NCBI GenBank assembly: GCA_022577435.1
Contig: JAKOON010000011.1
Span: forward strand, 17,423,802-17,487,801
From: Embiotoca jacksoni
Lineage: Eukaryota; Chordata; Actinopteri; Embiotocidae
Length of the DNA stretch: 64,000 nt
Reading direction: 5' to 3'
Positions 10,796-22,836 of the stretch are shown one piece after another. The position numbers and the translations under genes are program-made. The first letter of the stretch is position 1; each line of letters opens with the position of its first letter. The notes under the pieces were generated by a model. That model made no database searches. It saw only the letters and a program-made list of their open reading frames with translations, and was not told the origin of the DNA.

Positions 10796-13700
10796 TTAAT
10801 CGTCGTCAAAGTTCTGTTGTAAAAGGAAGTTGGCAGCCATGTTCTCGTTCTTCTCACAAGCAAAGTAGGCTTGTATAACAAGTCCCTCTGGAAATCCTAA
10901 GGCTTTTAGCTGGAATTAAAGAGACAGAAAAGAGTTGAGAACCAGTCAATCTATACTTCAAGGAAATGTAAGAATATGTAAGAAAAAAAAAAAGTTTTGC
11001 TTCATGTTCACCTTTCTACAATACTTTGTGGAGAAAGAAACAAACTCATCAGAGAAATAGATTTTCCATAATTCTCCAGCGCTGAACTGTGGACTGATGG
11101 TAAAAGCTCTGTGACGGACTTGTGCTCCTAACTCACCCTCTCAATGGCCTCTTTCTCCTGTGGCGTGACCTGGATGTAGCTCATGTGACTCCCGCCAGGT
11201 GTATCACCTCCCATCCCTCCGGTTCCTCCGGTTCCCCCGGTTCCCCCGGTTCCTCCGGTTCCTCCGGCCCCACCTCCGACACTTCCTGGCGCCGCGTCCG
11301 GATTGGGTTCGTTCAGCATCTGGATGAACTGCTCCTGGTGGCTGCTGATCTCCTACAGCGGTGAATGGACAGTTGGAAGCACTGACAACACTGAAGTGCG
11401 GCGCAAAATTTTACATTAAAACAAAACTGTATATTCAGTTTCTCAGTGAAGTAAAATAAAAACCTAAACATGAAGTATTAAAGGGATAGAAATGCTCACG
11501 CATATCGGACACTAATTAACTGTCAGTATCTAGTCTCTTGTGATTCATTTTTTTGGGGGGAAATGTTGTGTTGAACACTCCTCTGCTCTGACTGTACAGT
11601 TGTTTCCTGACGCATGTCTTACCAAGTCATACTTAATAGTAGATCGTTTCCTCAATTTGCAGATTTGTTTTACCTTAAAGTAAAACTTGTTGGATGTCGG
11701 CGACAGCGACAATCAATGCACATTTTCTGTTCACAGTTTAAATTCCCAACCACACATCGTGTTAACCCTCGTGGCATCTTCAGGATTATTTTTTTCTACT
11801 TTTGGAAATCTTCCTTCACAGCGCCAGAAAAACATCACAAGTAAAATGTAAAATAGGTGATAATGTCCCTTTAAGTGCATCGGGACTCCCAGTATTTCAA
11901 CCATAATCGTATTTAATATGAAACCATGCCAAAGGCTCTTTCACATCCACACTTTAAAAGGAGTTCAGTCACTACTTCACCTGCAACAGCTCGGGGTTTT
12001 CCCTCCCGATCTCCTGCAGCAGAGCAGGAAGCAGGGCGGCGTTCTGCTGGATCAGCTGTCGCATCACGTGGAATTGCGGCTGATTCCTTAGAAAACTCAA
12101 GGGATTGCCTGAAAGCATGAGTCAGACCAGCGTGAGCAGCAAGAAGCGAGACGCACAGCAACAGGAAGGATAATAATAGAGACAAACATTTTCTCATTGA
12201 GGCTGCTGTAACATGCAGAACAGTGCAGGCCGCGTACCTCCGCCGGCACTCGGTGATGAAGACCCAGTGATGGCGGGGATGCTGATGCCGGCGGCAGGTG
12301 CAGCTGGAGCTCCGCTGACTGGAGGCACCACCGCATCAGGTCCTGTTGCATGGCCCTGATCTCTGCCTGGGATGCCCTGCAGGAAAATCCACGACGTACA
12401 CCAATTAAAATGCCAGAAATACCGAACAAGCCGGGACCAAAACACTGAAGATTTTAAGATTTAGAACTACGTGTGGTCCACTTCAGTTTAAAAGTGTGAC
12501 GATGACATAATGGCATGTGCACATTTAAATTATTATTCAGGATGCAACTTGGCAGCTGTTGCAAAAGTGGTTGTGGGTGGAATATTTGCATGACCATGCT
12601 GAAATAGTCAGTGAACTAAAAACATGACCTGAGGGACGCTAAGCTTTCTGAACACCCAGCGTGCCGTCCCGTGTCAGGTTGTGCGTGTTTGCGGTGGCCA
12701 GAGACACGTTTTCTTACGGTGAGCAGGTATTCCACAGCTCTGTCCGGGTTGTTGAAGCTCGCCCTCAGAGCTGCCACCACCCGCTCCCTCTCGTAGCCCA
12801 TGAGCATCATCTCGTTCACCATGGCGTCGTACGATGGACCCGTCACTGTGGAGAAGGGCCGAAAACACCAAAAAGAGTCAAATGCATTTCAGTCGTGCAG
12901 CTTAAGTTAAGATTTGAACTCTTTTACTACTGTGTCTCATAAAAATAAAGACCTCGCCACAAATTCTGATTACACCGATGGCTGTATGAGCAATAATAAT
13001 TAAGACCTGCTGGATTTGCTCTTCGCAAAGCAATATTAAAGTTCAGAGTACGTGGTCGTGGAGCACCGTGGGATTAGGTTTTGGCTGAGCCGTGGTATCC
13101 GGTTGCTTATTGATTATTATATGGATAGCCAGCAGAAATGAAATTTGGCCAAAATTAATCAACAACCTCTGCTCACACAAGAGCCCACAGACTAATGCAT
13201 CCAAGACGTAATTATGCAGAAGTCATCATTTGCAAAGGTCAAGCAAATGATGCAATTTTTGTGGCAAAATTCTTATATCTGACTCATACTTACTTTTTCT
13301 CTGAGATTCAACAACCATAATAAGTGATTCAATAATGAGCTTTGCAAAAGCAGCCTTACCGAGAGTCGAAACGGCTTCATCGATTAAGTTTGTGTTTGTT
13401 GAAGCCTCAGAGCTTCTGCAAGAGAAACGGACCTTTGCTGAGACACGGCCAACACAACATTTATGAAAGAAAAGAACACAAACATCTTCCCATCTTTACC
13501 CGACGGGGGAGGAAGCAGGTTCAGCTGTCGTAGACGGTTTGTCCTCCGGTTTGTCGCCTGTAGAGTTCTCTGCTGGTTTGTCCGAACTGGACGATGAGGC
13601 GGGGGGTGCTGCAGGTGTTGTAGTGGTGGTGGTGGGGGTTGGAGCGGAGGCGGCCGGGGAAGGCTGGGGGGCAGCGCCGGCTGTTTTAGCCTGCAAAACA

Positions 13701-16700
13701 GTTTTCAACCTTTAAAATCTCGTTAACTTCACCAATGGATCATTAATTATACCTCAAAGTAGCTGTAGAAATGTTGGGCTGTATTTTATTTGGGTTGTCT
13801 TTGCCTAAAAGATGCCTTGGTTATAATAAGTTTACAAATAGAAGTTTAAATTATTGATTTTAAACTTCAAAACCTGCTAGAAATCTCTTCCATATATTCT
13901 GACAGCATTTGAGTGAAAAGAATTGAATATTGTGCATCAAAAGAATCAGAATCTCATTTGAAAATATGTATTTTCTCCGATGCAGCATCATGTCCAGTTT
14001 AAATGTTTGGCCCCTGACCAGCTCTGCATTAAGTGAGTATGGCCTGATCATGATTTTCTATCGTGCCCTGTAATATTTTGAATTCTATCTTTTCTTTCCG
14101 TTACAGCAGACAGATTTCTACCGGATGAAGAGAACCTCTGTCCATCGTCAGGGTAAGAAAAATACGTTTTAAAGCAACAATAGGTCGTCTCATATTAAAT
14201 ACAAAACCACATTATGCCGGTCGCTGCCTTGCAACAGAAGTAAAAAAATATTGTATTGTACAGAAGACACTTTTGAGGAGAAATGATTGGTATGAAATAG
14301 TTGGCAAGAAAGAAAACGGTCCCATTATCTTTTGTTCGCTTGGAACAAGTAATCCGTCATGTAGAGGAATATAGAAGAGGGAACCGGAGCTAGACGTGAC
14401 CTGCTGACACCACCGTGAGTCAGCAGTCACCACAGTGAGCTACTCGTTCTACTGTTGAACAGCCCTGACAGACGGACAGACGGACGGACGGTCAGCATTA
14501 GAGAGAGAAGGTTACGAAACCAAATCACAGTTCGATATTAGCTCGCACTTATAACATTCAAAGACATGAAGCTCTACAAAAACATCAGACCTGCTTGACA
14601 GAGAAAACCTTCATTCACAAACCTTTGTCACCATGACGACCACAAAGTTCTTCTCATCGATTTTGTATTCTTTGAGGACCGAGTCATCGTCGAGGATTTT
14701 ACCTGTGAAGAAACACAAACAGAAAAGTCTCTTACCGGCGTTATCCTCCGTGACCTTCACAGCATGAGATTCAACAACAGATAACATCATATTGTGTCAC
14801 TGAAGAGAAGCTTGTTGAGCTGATAAAAAAATGTCCACTTTTGTCAGAACATCTGGTTCTCCTTCTCACACTTTGAAGCGCTGCCTTTGTTTTGCATCTG
14901 AGAAAAGATGAGTCGGTCAAGCAGAACTTAAATGTCTAATATGCTCATGCACAGCGCTCATTAAGGATCCCGCCTCCCTTCGAGTTTGCCATGTTGGATT
15001 TTTTTTCAAACACAATGTACATTAGTGGAATTTTTTTAAACCAAAATTTCAAGTTATTTATACTTATGCACCTGTGAAGGACACATAACTGGAAAGCTTG
15101 TTTCAAGAAATGAAGGTTGGCATGTCATTGAAACACTTGTGCCTACGATCTTTACAGATATCTGGTGATCTGGTATTTGTTTGACAGACAGACGTGTTCT
15201 TAGTCTGGTTTTCACGGTGTACGTTTTTCTATGTTTCTACGTCTTATTTTGATTGTATTCGTACTTTGTAATTTTTTCTTTCTTACCTTTTTTTTTTTTC
15301 TTCCTAATTCTGTATCTGTGCTGCTGTGACGACTAAGGTTCCCCACTGTGGGATTAATAAAGTCTTATCTCATTTGCTGAAAGTGCAACATTATGACCGT
15401 GGGACTGAACAGCCTTGTGAACAAGGTAACAACAGCATCGAGGGAATAAACTGCACGTCAGCACGCTGTGTTTCTGTAGGGACGACCCACCTCGAAGTGT
15501 CGCTCCGTGTTTTCTTCTGCTAGTTTATGAAGAGAAGCTGTAAAATACTGTCCGACTTTTATACCACAGAAGTTTAGGAGCTGTTCTCCCCTCGCAAATG
15601 CTTCAGGAGAGCTGTGATGCGGGCTACTGATTATCACCTTACTATTAAACTCACACATATTTGAATGTTTTTTTTTTTATTATTATTTTAATGTCGGCCC
15701 ATTTTAGGCTACGTTACGATTTAATTCAAGAATTTCCGAGCCATTATTAACATTTATGAAGACAGAACATAAACTGATACAAAAAATAAATTTAAAAAAT
15801 GGCAGGATTTAATGGGGTTAAAACAGTTAAGCGCTCATAACAAACCTGCGTATATCAGTTTCTGTCCAGCGACTGAAAAAAGGTCCTTTCCCTTGTCCTG
15901 TTCAATCCTTTCTTTCAACGTCTTCACCTGTAAAAAAAAAGAAAAAGAAAAGAGTCATCATCCCTTCACAATAAAACCAGCCAGCTTGTCTGTCACAGCA
16001 GGGTGCCCAGCCCTAACCGGCTATATATACCGTCGGCACGAGTGCAAATATAGTCCAAAGTCTGCATAAAACTGGAGCTACACAGACAGGAAGCTTCGGA
16101 CCCCTTAAAGAAACTCAGATCCAAGTTTCAAGGCCCACATTAACAAAGTGGCCAAAAATAATATTATATTATCGGCAACTACCTGAAAGACGATGCAAAA
16201 CACAAACATTTAAATTAAAGTTTTACACATAAATGCAAAGTTCAGAAAATTACGTTTACCTTGATCTTAAGTTAAGTTATTGTGACTGTATTTAGCAGCA
16301 TATAATAATAATAAACTTTATTTGTATAGCACCTTTCATACAAGAAATACAGCTCAAAGTGATTCACAGCAAGAGAATTACATGTTTCACATAAAAACAG
16401 ACATAAAGGGACATTTAGAAAGATGGAAAAGGAATGAGATGCACGAGAAAAGATAAAATGCATCAAATGAAACACAAATAAGAGTGTTTATATGAGCTGG
16501 CTGAAAGTCAAATTTAACGAGTGTTATTGTGCATAAAGAAAATGCAACCGGGTAAAGTTTTATTCTCCTGTCATCGTCGGTTAAAGCAACTTGATTTCCT
16601 TTATTCACCAAAAAAAAACAACCTCCACGTTTCGTTGTTGCTGGTTTAATTTGAGCCGATTAGCACGAAGCGTTATGATATCATAACTACATTACAAACA

Positions 16701-17240
16701 ACAACAACAACAACAACAACAACCGTTAATTAGCCGTTGCTGTCAACAAAATGGCGCCAAACGTTCGTTTATTTAACAGGAGATTTTTTTTTAAATTTTT
16801 TTTTAAAAAGCGTTAATCTGTAATAACTTCCACGAAACGGTGACGTTAAAGCCGATTTATCAGCCCCACATCTGGGACATCAGGCGGGCTGCGGCTAAAT
16901 GCTGACACCACGAACTCCGCTCCGCTCCGGCCGGTGTTTCAAACAAACGCGCAACTTCGCGTAAAAGCCGTTTTCAAGCCGAAAAGCGACCCGGTCAGAA
17001 ACAAACCTGCCGCCGGCTCGCTGACCGTGTAAACCGGGGTCTTTTCGGGTTAAAATTGGTCGGAGAGTGTGGCCCGGCTCCAGGTCATACCCGGACCCCG
17101 CTCCTCCTCACCCCCCCCCCTCCCCCTCCCTTCACAAATGCATGGGGCTTTTTTTTTTTTTTTTAAACTCTCACCGTTTCCTCTTCATCGATGTCGATCT
17201 TGAACGTTTGCTGTTGTAATGTCTTCAGAGTGATCAGCAT
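10796..17240 (-). CDS. rad23b: RAD23 homologue B, nucleotide-excision repair and proteasome shuttle
   Basis: Partner of XPC in recognising DNA damage, and a shuttle carrying ubiquitinated proteins to the 26S proteasome (family knowledge). Coding exons in transcript order: 17175-17240, 15846-15927, 14623-14702, 13500-13690, 13360-13415, 12718-12845, 12238-12376, 11981-12108, 11137-11352, 10796-10909; 1200 nt, 399 residues, compared with about 409 in human RAD23B. An N-terminal ubiquitin-like domain spans 1-76 (MLITLKTLQQQTFKIDIDEE to FVVVMVTK), followed by an Ala/Thr/Pro/Ser-rich linker. UBA1 is at about 162-201 (YDAMVNEMMLMGYERERVVA), the STI1/XPC-binding domain at about 249-306 (NPLSFLRNQPQF), a Gly-Thr repeat at about 316-338, and UBA2 at 350-395 ending NFLLQQNFDDD. 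All donors and acceptors are GT-AG and phases agree. I choose rad23b over rad23a from neighbours and linker length. Confidence 0.97.
11216..11268 (-). repeat. rad23b: coding Gly-Gly-Thr repeat in rad23b exon 9
   Basis: On the - strand GGAGGAACC/GGGGGAACC units repeat about five times in frame and encode a GGTGGT tract between the XPC-binding domain and UBA2. The human protein has a glycine-rich linker here, as I recall it, but not this regular GGT pattern. Near-perfect nucleotide units suggest recent slippage. Confidence 0.85.
11478..11876. mobile_element. possible MITE in rad23b intron, ends TTAAAGGGA/TCCCTTTAA
   Basis: TTAAAGGGA near 11479 and TCCCTTTAA near 11867 are inverted copies about 400 bp apart inside the intron between exons 8 and 9. 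The terminal match is short, so this may be chance. The interior is AT-rich and non-coding. Confidence 0.3.
15335..15370 (+). repeat. LINE-like 3' tail in rad23b intron 2
   Basis: TTCCCCACTGTGGGATTAATAAAGT followed by CTTATCTCATTT matches the 3' tail seen on many teleost non-LTR retrotransposons. The same core occurs at 36351-36372 and 59588-59612. Up to about 100 bp of T-rich sequence before it may belong to the same truncated insertion. Confidence 0.55.
16296..16410 (+). repeat. dispersed repeat: ATAAACTTTATTTGTATAGC family
   Basis: The string ATAATAAACTTTATTTGTATAGCACC followed by TTTCATACAAGAAATACAGC and CTCAAAGTGATTCACAG is a very common fish interspersed repeat, as I recall. It sits in rad23b intron 1. 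Confidence 0.6.
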
Positions 17241-17400
17241 TTTGTCGGTAGAGTGTTTTTGATCCCCGGGGCTGATTTTGAAACGTTGTATATCCGACTT
17301 GCAAAGAGTCTTGGCTGTTTTTGTTGGCTCATTACAAACTGTCAGCCGCCATGACTTTTCGCTTCTCTTCTTCTGCGTTTACAGACCCGGTCGGACTACA
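16640..17400 (-). promoter_or_regulatory. rad23b: rad23b CpG-rich promoter, 5'UTR and start of intron 1
   Basis: CpG density rises around the first coding exon (17175-17240), notably at 16840-17110. The 5'UTR should lie just above 17240 on this strand; no TATA box was seen, consistent with a housekeeping gene. ATGGCGGCTGACAGTTTGTAA at 17332-17352 on the - strand is a six-codon upstream frame in good Kozak context (a purine at -3, G at +4) if transcription starts above 17352. Confidence 0.6.
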
Positions 17401-17939
17401 GCGCCCCTAGCGGTTAAAACCTTAAACACTGCAGTCCAACACACGAGTCCATCGCATGGTAGTCCAGTGGACATGTGGACAATCACAGCACAAATGTTTA
17501 ATTTGTTTAATTTCGAACACCACCATTAAATTGAAAAGAAGTATTGTCAGCAAAATTGACAAAAATAAATACAAATTAAATGACAGACTATGCAAATGAC
17601 CCATGTTAAACGGTTATCATTGCTGACGCATTAACATGTAAGCAGCCTTGAATTGTTTGATAGTTTGAAGACAGATTAATATACAGTTCTGGATCATATT
17701 TGGATTTTAAAAGCTAATCATGCCTATTTTAAATTCCAGCAGTCAGTAGTAACTGTCAAGATATATGTATTTGAATAAAAAAAATACTATTAACTATTAG
17801 TTATTCCATTATTTTTTTTTTTACATATATTTCGGCTACATAGAAAACATGTAAATCGTTTTGATAATTACAGTGATAGTTTTGGAGAAAAAAAAAAAAG
17901 ACCTTTAATGACTTTGCACAAGTTGCGGCACAAACTCTT

Positions 17940-18124
17940 TAAGTGCGAAATCTCGCGAGAGCTTGTCAAGGGTCATGGTGGTTGCAAACAAAGGCGACCT
18001 CCGAATTGATCAACCTGGTCACCTGCGACGGGTTTTAACCACCTGGGTTAAAGCTGCAGTGACGTCATACACGTGCAGCGGACGAGTGTTTGGAGTTCAA
18101 ACGAAGTGATGCACTACGCACGTG
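17940..18124 (+). promoter_or_regulatory. CpG-containing promoter-like module with TCTCGCGAGA, CRE and E-boxes
   Basis: A perfect palindrome TCTCGCGAGA lies at 17951-17960, the element bound by BANP/ZBTB33-type factors at CpG-island promoters. A full CRE, TGACGTCA, is at 18060-18067, and CACGTG E-boxes are at 18070-18075 and 18119-18124. The last box runs directly into a consensus splice donor GTAAGT at 18125. This is about 700 bp beyond the rad23b start and separated from it by AT-rich DNA, so it may drive its own + strand transcript. Confidence 0.5.
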
Positions 18125-18552
18125 GTAAGTACTCTACATTTCTCTTTTAGTGCGCTTTCAGCTGGTGGGAGGTTAAAATGATGCTGCTGGGGTTTTTAGT
18201 TTTTTTGTTGTTGTTTTTTTAAGTTTCAACTATCCCACACGTCCTTAAAAACATTTTATGGAGAAAGTTTAACATCCAGCTCTCCTGTGCTCAGAGAGGG
18301 TTTTATTGGCCTTCCGTCTCCCCATGTCAGACTTTTTAAGAGGTCTGTTAAGTGCGAGTAGATAATATCCTGCAGCTCAGCGGGGTTTCTTCCTCAGACC
18401 ACCTCTCCATTATTTTTATTATTTTATTTTTTTCATTCCCTCTTACTGTCGATGACTACACGGTAAGAGTCGGCCTGTCTTTATCTCCCACTCCTCTGTC
18501 CTTCTCACTCTTATTTTGTCCCCCCCCTCCCTCCTGTCTCTCTATCATCCAG

Positions 18553-18753
18553 TTATTACGACAGGAGCGGTGCCCTCGCCTCGCCTCGCCCCGGCCTGAG
18601 CACACACTCATCAGGCATTCCTTATGTTGCTCCACTCGGCGGCAGCAGCAGCAGTGTCCTCCTTTCCCCTCTTCCCCTCTCCCCGCTGTGGCTGTGCCTC
18701 TTGCTCCTGTCTCCAGGGGTCGTCAGTCTGCCTTCAGCCCCCCTCTGAAGTGG
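18553..18753 (+). ncRNA. candidate internal exon of an unannotated + strand transcript
   Basis: A long C/T tract ends in ATCATCCAG at 18552 and the donor GTGAGC begins at 18754, framing 201 nt that are far richer in GC than the surroundings. With a first exon ending at 18124 it could form a spliced RNA. From the ATG at 18110, the first frame would stop after about 18 codons, so a non-coding RNA is more likely than a protein. Purely inferred from splice signals. Confidence 0.25.
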
Positions 18754-18759
18754 TGAGCT

Positions 18760-20410
18760 ACAGAGATTAGAGTCTGATCCCCCCCCCCCAGCCACTTGAA
18801 GATATTTTTAAGAGATGATGTTAGACATGTGAAATAAAGACTCAGCCTCTTCTAAAATAGGCACTAGAGGACATGTAATATCAAGAATTTCAGAAGGAAG
18901 ACAATAGTTGGAGACTGGTGCTTTTTTGTTGTTGTTGTTGTTATTGTAGTTGATAAAGTGAAGGCTTTATTTGTCGTATTTAGATTTAAAGAGCTGCAAG
19001 CATCTACATGCACGTACATTAAAACGACATACAAATACAAGTAGACACTCGCAACTGGAATTTTTTTCAGGGTTTTGTGGTTTTGGTCAGCAGAAGTCTG
19101 GCAGGATGTGGAGTAAAGAAAGAAAGAGAGAGAGAAACCGATGGGTGGACTGGTGTGACGCAGACTGAAGGCCACTGAGATGCCTCCTCAGCCCAAAGCT
19201 ATTTCCTGTGAACAAGGTGCAGGGACTATTATTGGTTGTTCCAGGGCCTCTGTGGCCATGTTACACAGGAAATCACAGCCACGGAAAATGGGAAACATGC
19301 TGCACAAATGTTATAGCCATGAAGATATGCTACAAAGCATATGATAATAATTACTTATAATCCCTGGAGGTGGAGTAATTTACATGTGTGATATATGTCC
19401 AATATTTCCACTTTGGCTTTGTTTTACAAGGGATATTATTCAATATATTGTGACATATTATGATACTGCAAGCAATGTGATATATTGCAATTTTATTTTT
19501 GGAAAACTGTCATAATGTATATAAAAATAATTCAAATACACCACCATATTTACAAAATCCTAGAGTGGGATCTGCATTTATCACAGTCCCTTAAATCCAA
19601 CATCACGTCACTACCTTTTATCCTCGCTTGCAAACTATTAATTAAACATTGACAGTGTTTTTCGAGAATCGAGGCTTTGTCACAAAATATAGTGGCACAG
19701 TACTGAAGTGTATAGATATTTTTTTTGGCCCCCTAATTTCCACTGTTTGTCTATTTACTCCTGGTCACTTCTTCACAGCCCTCAGATGAAAATATACTCC
19801 GAGTTAAATCGTCTCCGCCACCGACTGTAAATTATCGTTGTCCCATTTTATGATCAAGATTAAGCAGCTGCCAAATCCTTCTGCCATTATTTACCCCATC
19901 TGCCACCTGGCGAGTGGAGACAAGAGTTATCTGGGTGTTTGTGATAATAAAGTCAGGCAAATAAAATTGCAACCCCTCTTTGTAAGAATTATAAATTGCA
20001 ATTTAAGTACTTTACTTGCACGTTCAATTTGATAATTGTTTCCTAAGAGTGAGGCATTAAAGATGATTGGATTCAAAAGAATGCTTCACTTTAACTTTAC
20101 TCTCAATTTGCTTTCGAGTTAACTTGCTTCTCAGGGAATTCTGACTTTGACATTTCCCCCATTTTGCATAATTATCTGATTTAGAGCCCCGCTGGAGTTA
20201 TATCATACAGAAGGAAGTGATATTATGCATCATATGAAGCATATCAAGTCTGTAGAATATATAAATGATTATTTTAAAGATTCTATTTGAGCACACAGTT
20301 CAGTCTATATCACCTAAATCTTGTGATAAGTAAGTAAATGTATAATTTTAGAGGCGTAATTAAATCTGTATGACATGCCGGCGCAAAGAGGACAGTAACA
20401 CAGTTAGCTG
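18760..20410. other. intergenic DNA between rad23b and the znf462 3' end, with a CNE-like stretch
   Basis: No coding sequence recognised. 19830-20300 lacks repeats and is dense in homeodomain, POU and E-box-like motifs, for example TTTTGCATAATTATCTGATT near 20162 and CACCTGGCG near 19905. This texture is typical of vertebrate conserved non-coding elements, but conservation cannot be tested here. Confidence 0.4.
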
Positions 20411-20751
20411 TTATCTGATAACTTTATTATCAAGTTAAAAAAAGACAATGAATTACAATATTTACAGAATATCCAGAGATAAATGGAATAAAATTGTAAA
20501 CAATCATTCTAGGCAACATCACAACCCACCATCAGGTAATCAGATTTATATGGGAAAAAGGCAAGAAGGAGATATTTCTAGTGTCAAACTATGGAGACAA
20601 CAGTCTGAAAAGAGAAATGCATCGGAAACAAACTAAACATATATACAAGTATCCAGTGTGTTGTCAGCAGGGGCTTAACTTTGGGTAAACTGGGAATATC
20701 ACAGTCTCTAGACTGCACACAGTGAGGGATTCATAGTCATTTCCTATTAAA

Positions 20752-21300
20752 ATGATCACAGAACAACAAACAATTTTGGGTCGACAGCTTCATAACCCAG
20801 ATTGTCCCAAATCACCCAGTCACCATCTGGTTCTCTCTGGGCTTTCAAGCTGGGTGACGAGCTGCCTTACAAAGCTTATTTCTACAACAACTATTTTCAA
20901 ACAGTTTCAAAAGCTACTAGCTGGTCCTGTAAAACAGAAAAAAAGGGGCTTTGAGATTCAGCACCAACTCAACTGGTTTTCGGGTATTACAAGGACTGAG
21001 GAGCAGAGTAGGAGCGCTACATTCCCACCTTCTGTTGAGTGGGTGGACTATGGGCAGGTATACTTGGAGAAAGTGAGCAGATGCCCTCACCTGTCACAGA
21101 TAGAAGATATTACAGTATCATATTTTGGATTGGACATAAATGAGCTAGATCTCAGAAGGATCTGTAGGCTGACGAGGAACCCAGATGTTGGCCGAGCCCA
21201 GAAAAGGATCGAGCAGTTTAGGTTCAGGAACTATTGTTTTCTTGTCTCTTTCTTCGCCTTGTTTTTCTTCTTCACAATAAAAGCCGTGGCCATTAATTAA
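20752..21300 (+). other. 182-codon open frame of unknown status
   Basis: This is the longest open frame in the window outside recognised exons, starting at an ATG and running 549 nt on the strand opposite znf462. The product begins MITEQQTILGRQ and ends with a phenylalanine-rich hydrophobic stretch. I see no domain, signal peptide, zinc finger or transposase resemblance. An AATAAA occurs at 21276-21281 within its last codons. In 40% GC sequence such a length is unusual but can arise by chance in 64 kb. It may be an antisense shadow of the znf462 3'UTR. Confidence 0.2.
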
Positions 21301-22107
21301 GAGCTGCATACATGTCGTCTATGTTCAATATTTTACAACCACACTGCGCTCCCTATCTGCTCATTCCCATTACAGTACAAAAAAAGGGATATTTTTCATT
21401 GTAACCAGACATTGTACAACAGCGTAATAATGTTGGATTGGGGACTCAAAAGCCCTGAAGGGTTAGCTATCCTCTTTTTTTATTTTATTTTTTAAAAATG
21501 AGAACACCGAAAGAAAAAAAAAAAAGGTTAAATTATCCTTTCTGAAACACCACAGTTCAAACACTTAACAAGTAGTTTTGTTTTCTATACATGGCTGCAA
21601 ACATGTAGTTCATCAGGGTTCCACCCATAGAACTCTAATTCCAAAATTCTATGGTCCAAACCCAGATTTCCCATTTCCATCAATGGTTCAATGCTTAGGA
21701 AAGACAAATACAGCAGCAAACACAGCAGGCTTGGTAAATATTTTGGTACCAAGAACACAATTAGGCTACATTAGTCGTGTTCCTCTACAAATTTGACATT
21801 GGAGTTATTAGCCTTTTTTTTTTTTAATTTCAGGCTGTTTAATGTCACTTATTGGTCTTATTAGATTTGGACACAAATTTGACTTCATTGCTATTCACTT
21901 CTTATAAGGCTTTAGGGCATTCAAGCAGCAACTTCCAACAAATACAATCTCTGCCTTTTGTCAATATCAACAATAACATAACAACTTTGTCTAAAAAGAA
22001 GCACACAAATGCAGACTATGACACACCTGTCGATAGAGAATGAGAATTTAAAGGGGTTTTTAAGTTGGGGGATTTGACACCTTTTAAAACTTCTCTTTGA
22101 TGTAGTG

Positions 22108-22110
<3 letters not shown>

Positions 22111-22148
<38 letters not shown>
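22111..22148. repeat. (TA)19 microsatellite
   Basis: An uninterrupted TA repeat of 38 nt, within the probable znf462 3'UTR. Confidence 0.95.
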
Positions 22149-22153
<5 letters not shown>

Positions 22154-22801
22154 GGTTTAGGGCTGTCTGTTCTGCTTACACTTGTCTATTCAGTGCATCC
22201 TTTCATGTCAAAACTGGACCTTGAATTATGGCAAAATATGATCATGCCCGTGGCATCGGCCAAATGTTTTGAAGCCTAGATTTGAATGTTCCATGCAAGG
22301 CAATACAAATATGGACAATGTGGAAGAATCTGGTGATAATGTAATCACCACAGCTGACTGAGACATTGGCCAATCCAGTAAACAAGGCTCCAAACATACC
22401 CATTTTAGCCTGGAATTTCATTTGTGGTGCTCGCAACATAAAAAAAACACACTTAAAAAAACAAAAAACAAACTAAAAGCAGCATTTCTTACCATAAACA
22501 ACTTCCTCCATTGTACTTTTTTAATGCTGAGAGTATAACTAATGAAATTCCATTCACTTCCATTTGATTTGGGTGGCAGCAGAAATCACAGATGAATAAC
22601 TCAAAGCATTGGCAAATAATTTTAATTCCTGTATGTCTAAAAAGTACAGATGGATGAAATGATATTTTTTTGGCAAATTTTGTTAAACCAATGCTTTAAA
22701 CCTCAATCATTGCACTAGATGTTAAACCATATTTTATTATAGTGGGACTTGCTCTGTGCAAGTTTAATAAAGAGGAATTTAATTTGATCTAATCTGCTCG
22801 T

Positions 22802-22805
<4 letters not shown>

Positions 22806-22834
<29 letters not shown>
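22806..22834. repeat. A29 homopolymer
   Basis: A run of 29 A follows TTTAATTTGATCTAATCTGC. It could be the tail of a small retroposed sequence on the + strand, or a simple tract. Confidence 0.85.

Positions 22835-22836
<2 letters not shown>

Noticed and set aside
17398..17418. CTCF-like GCGCCCCTAGCGG near the rad23b start
   Set aside because: One base short of the core and mismatched at key positions; not strong enough to call.
18352..18756. 134-codon + frame
   Set aside because: Runs through a C/T tract and the acceptor; composition is low complexity and no domain is visible.
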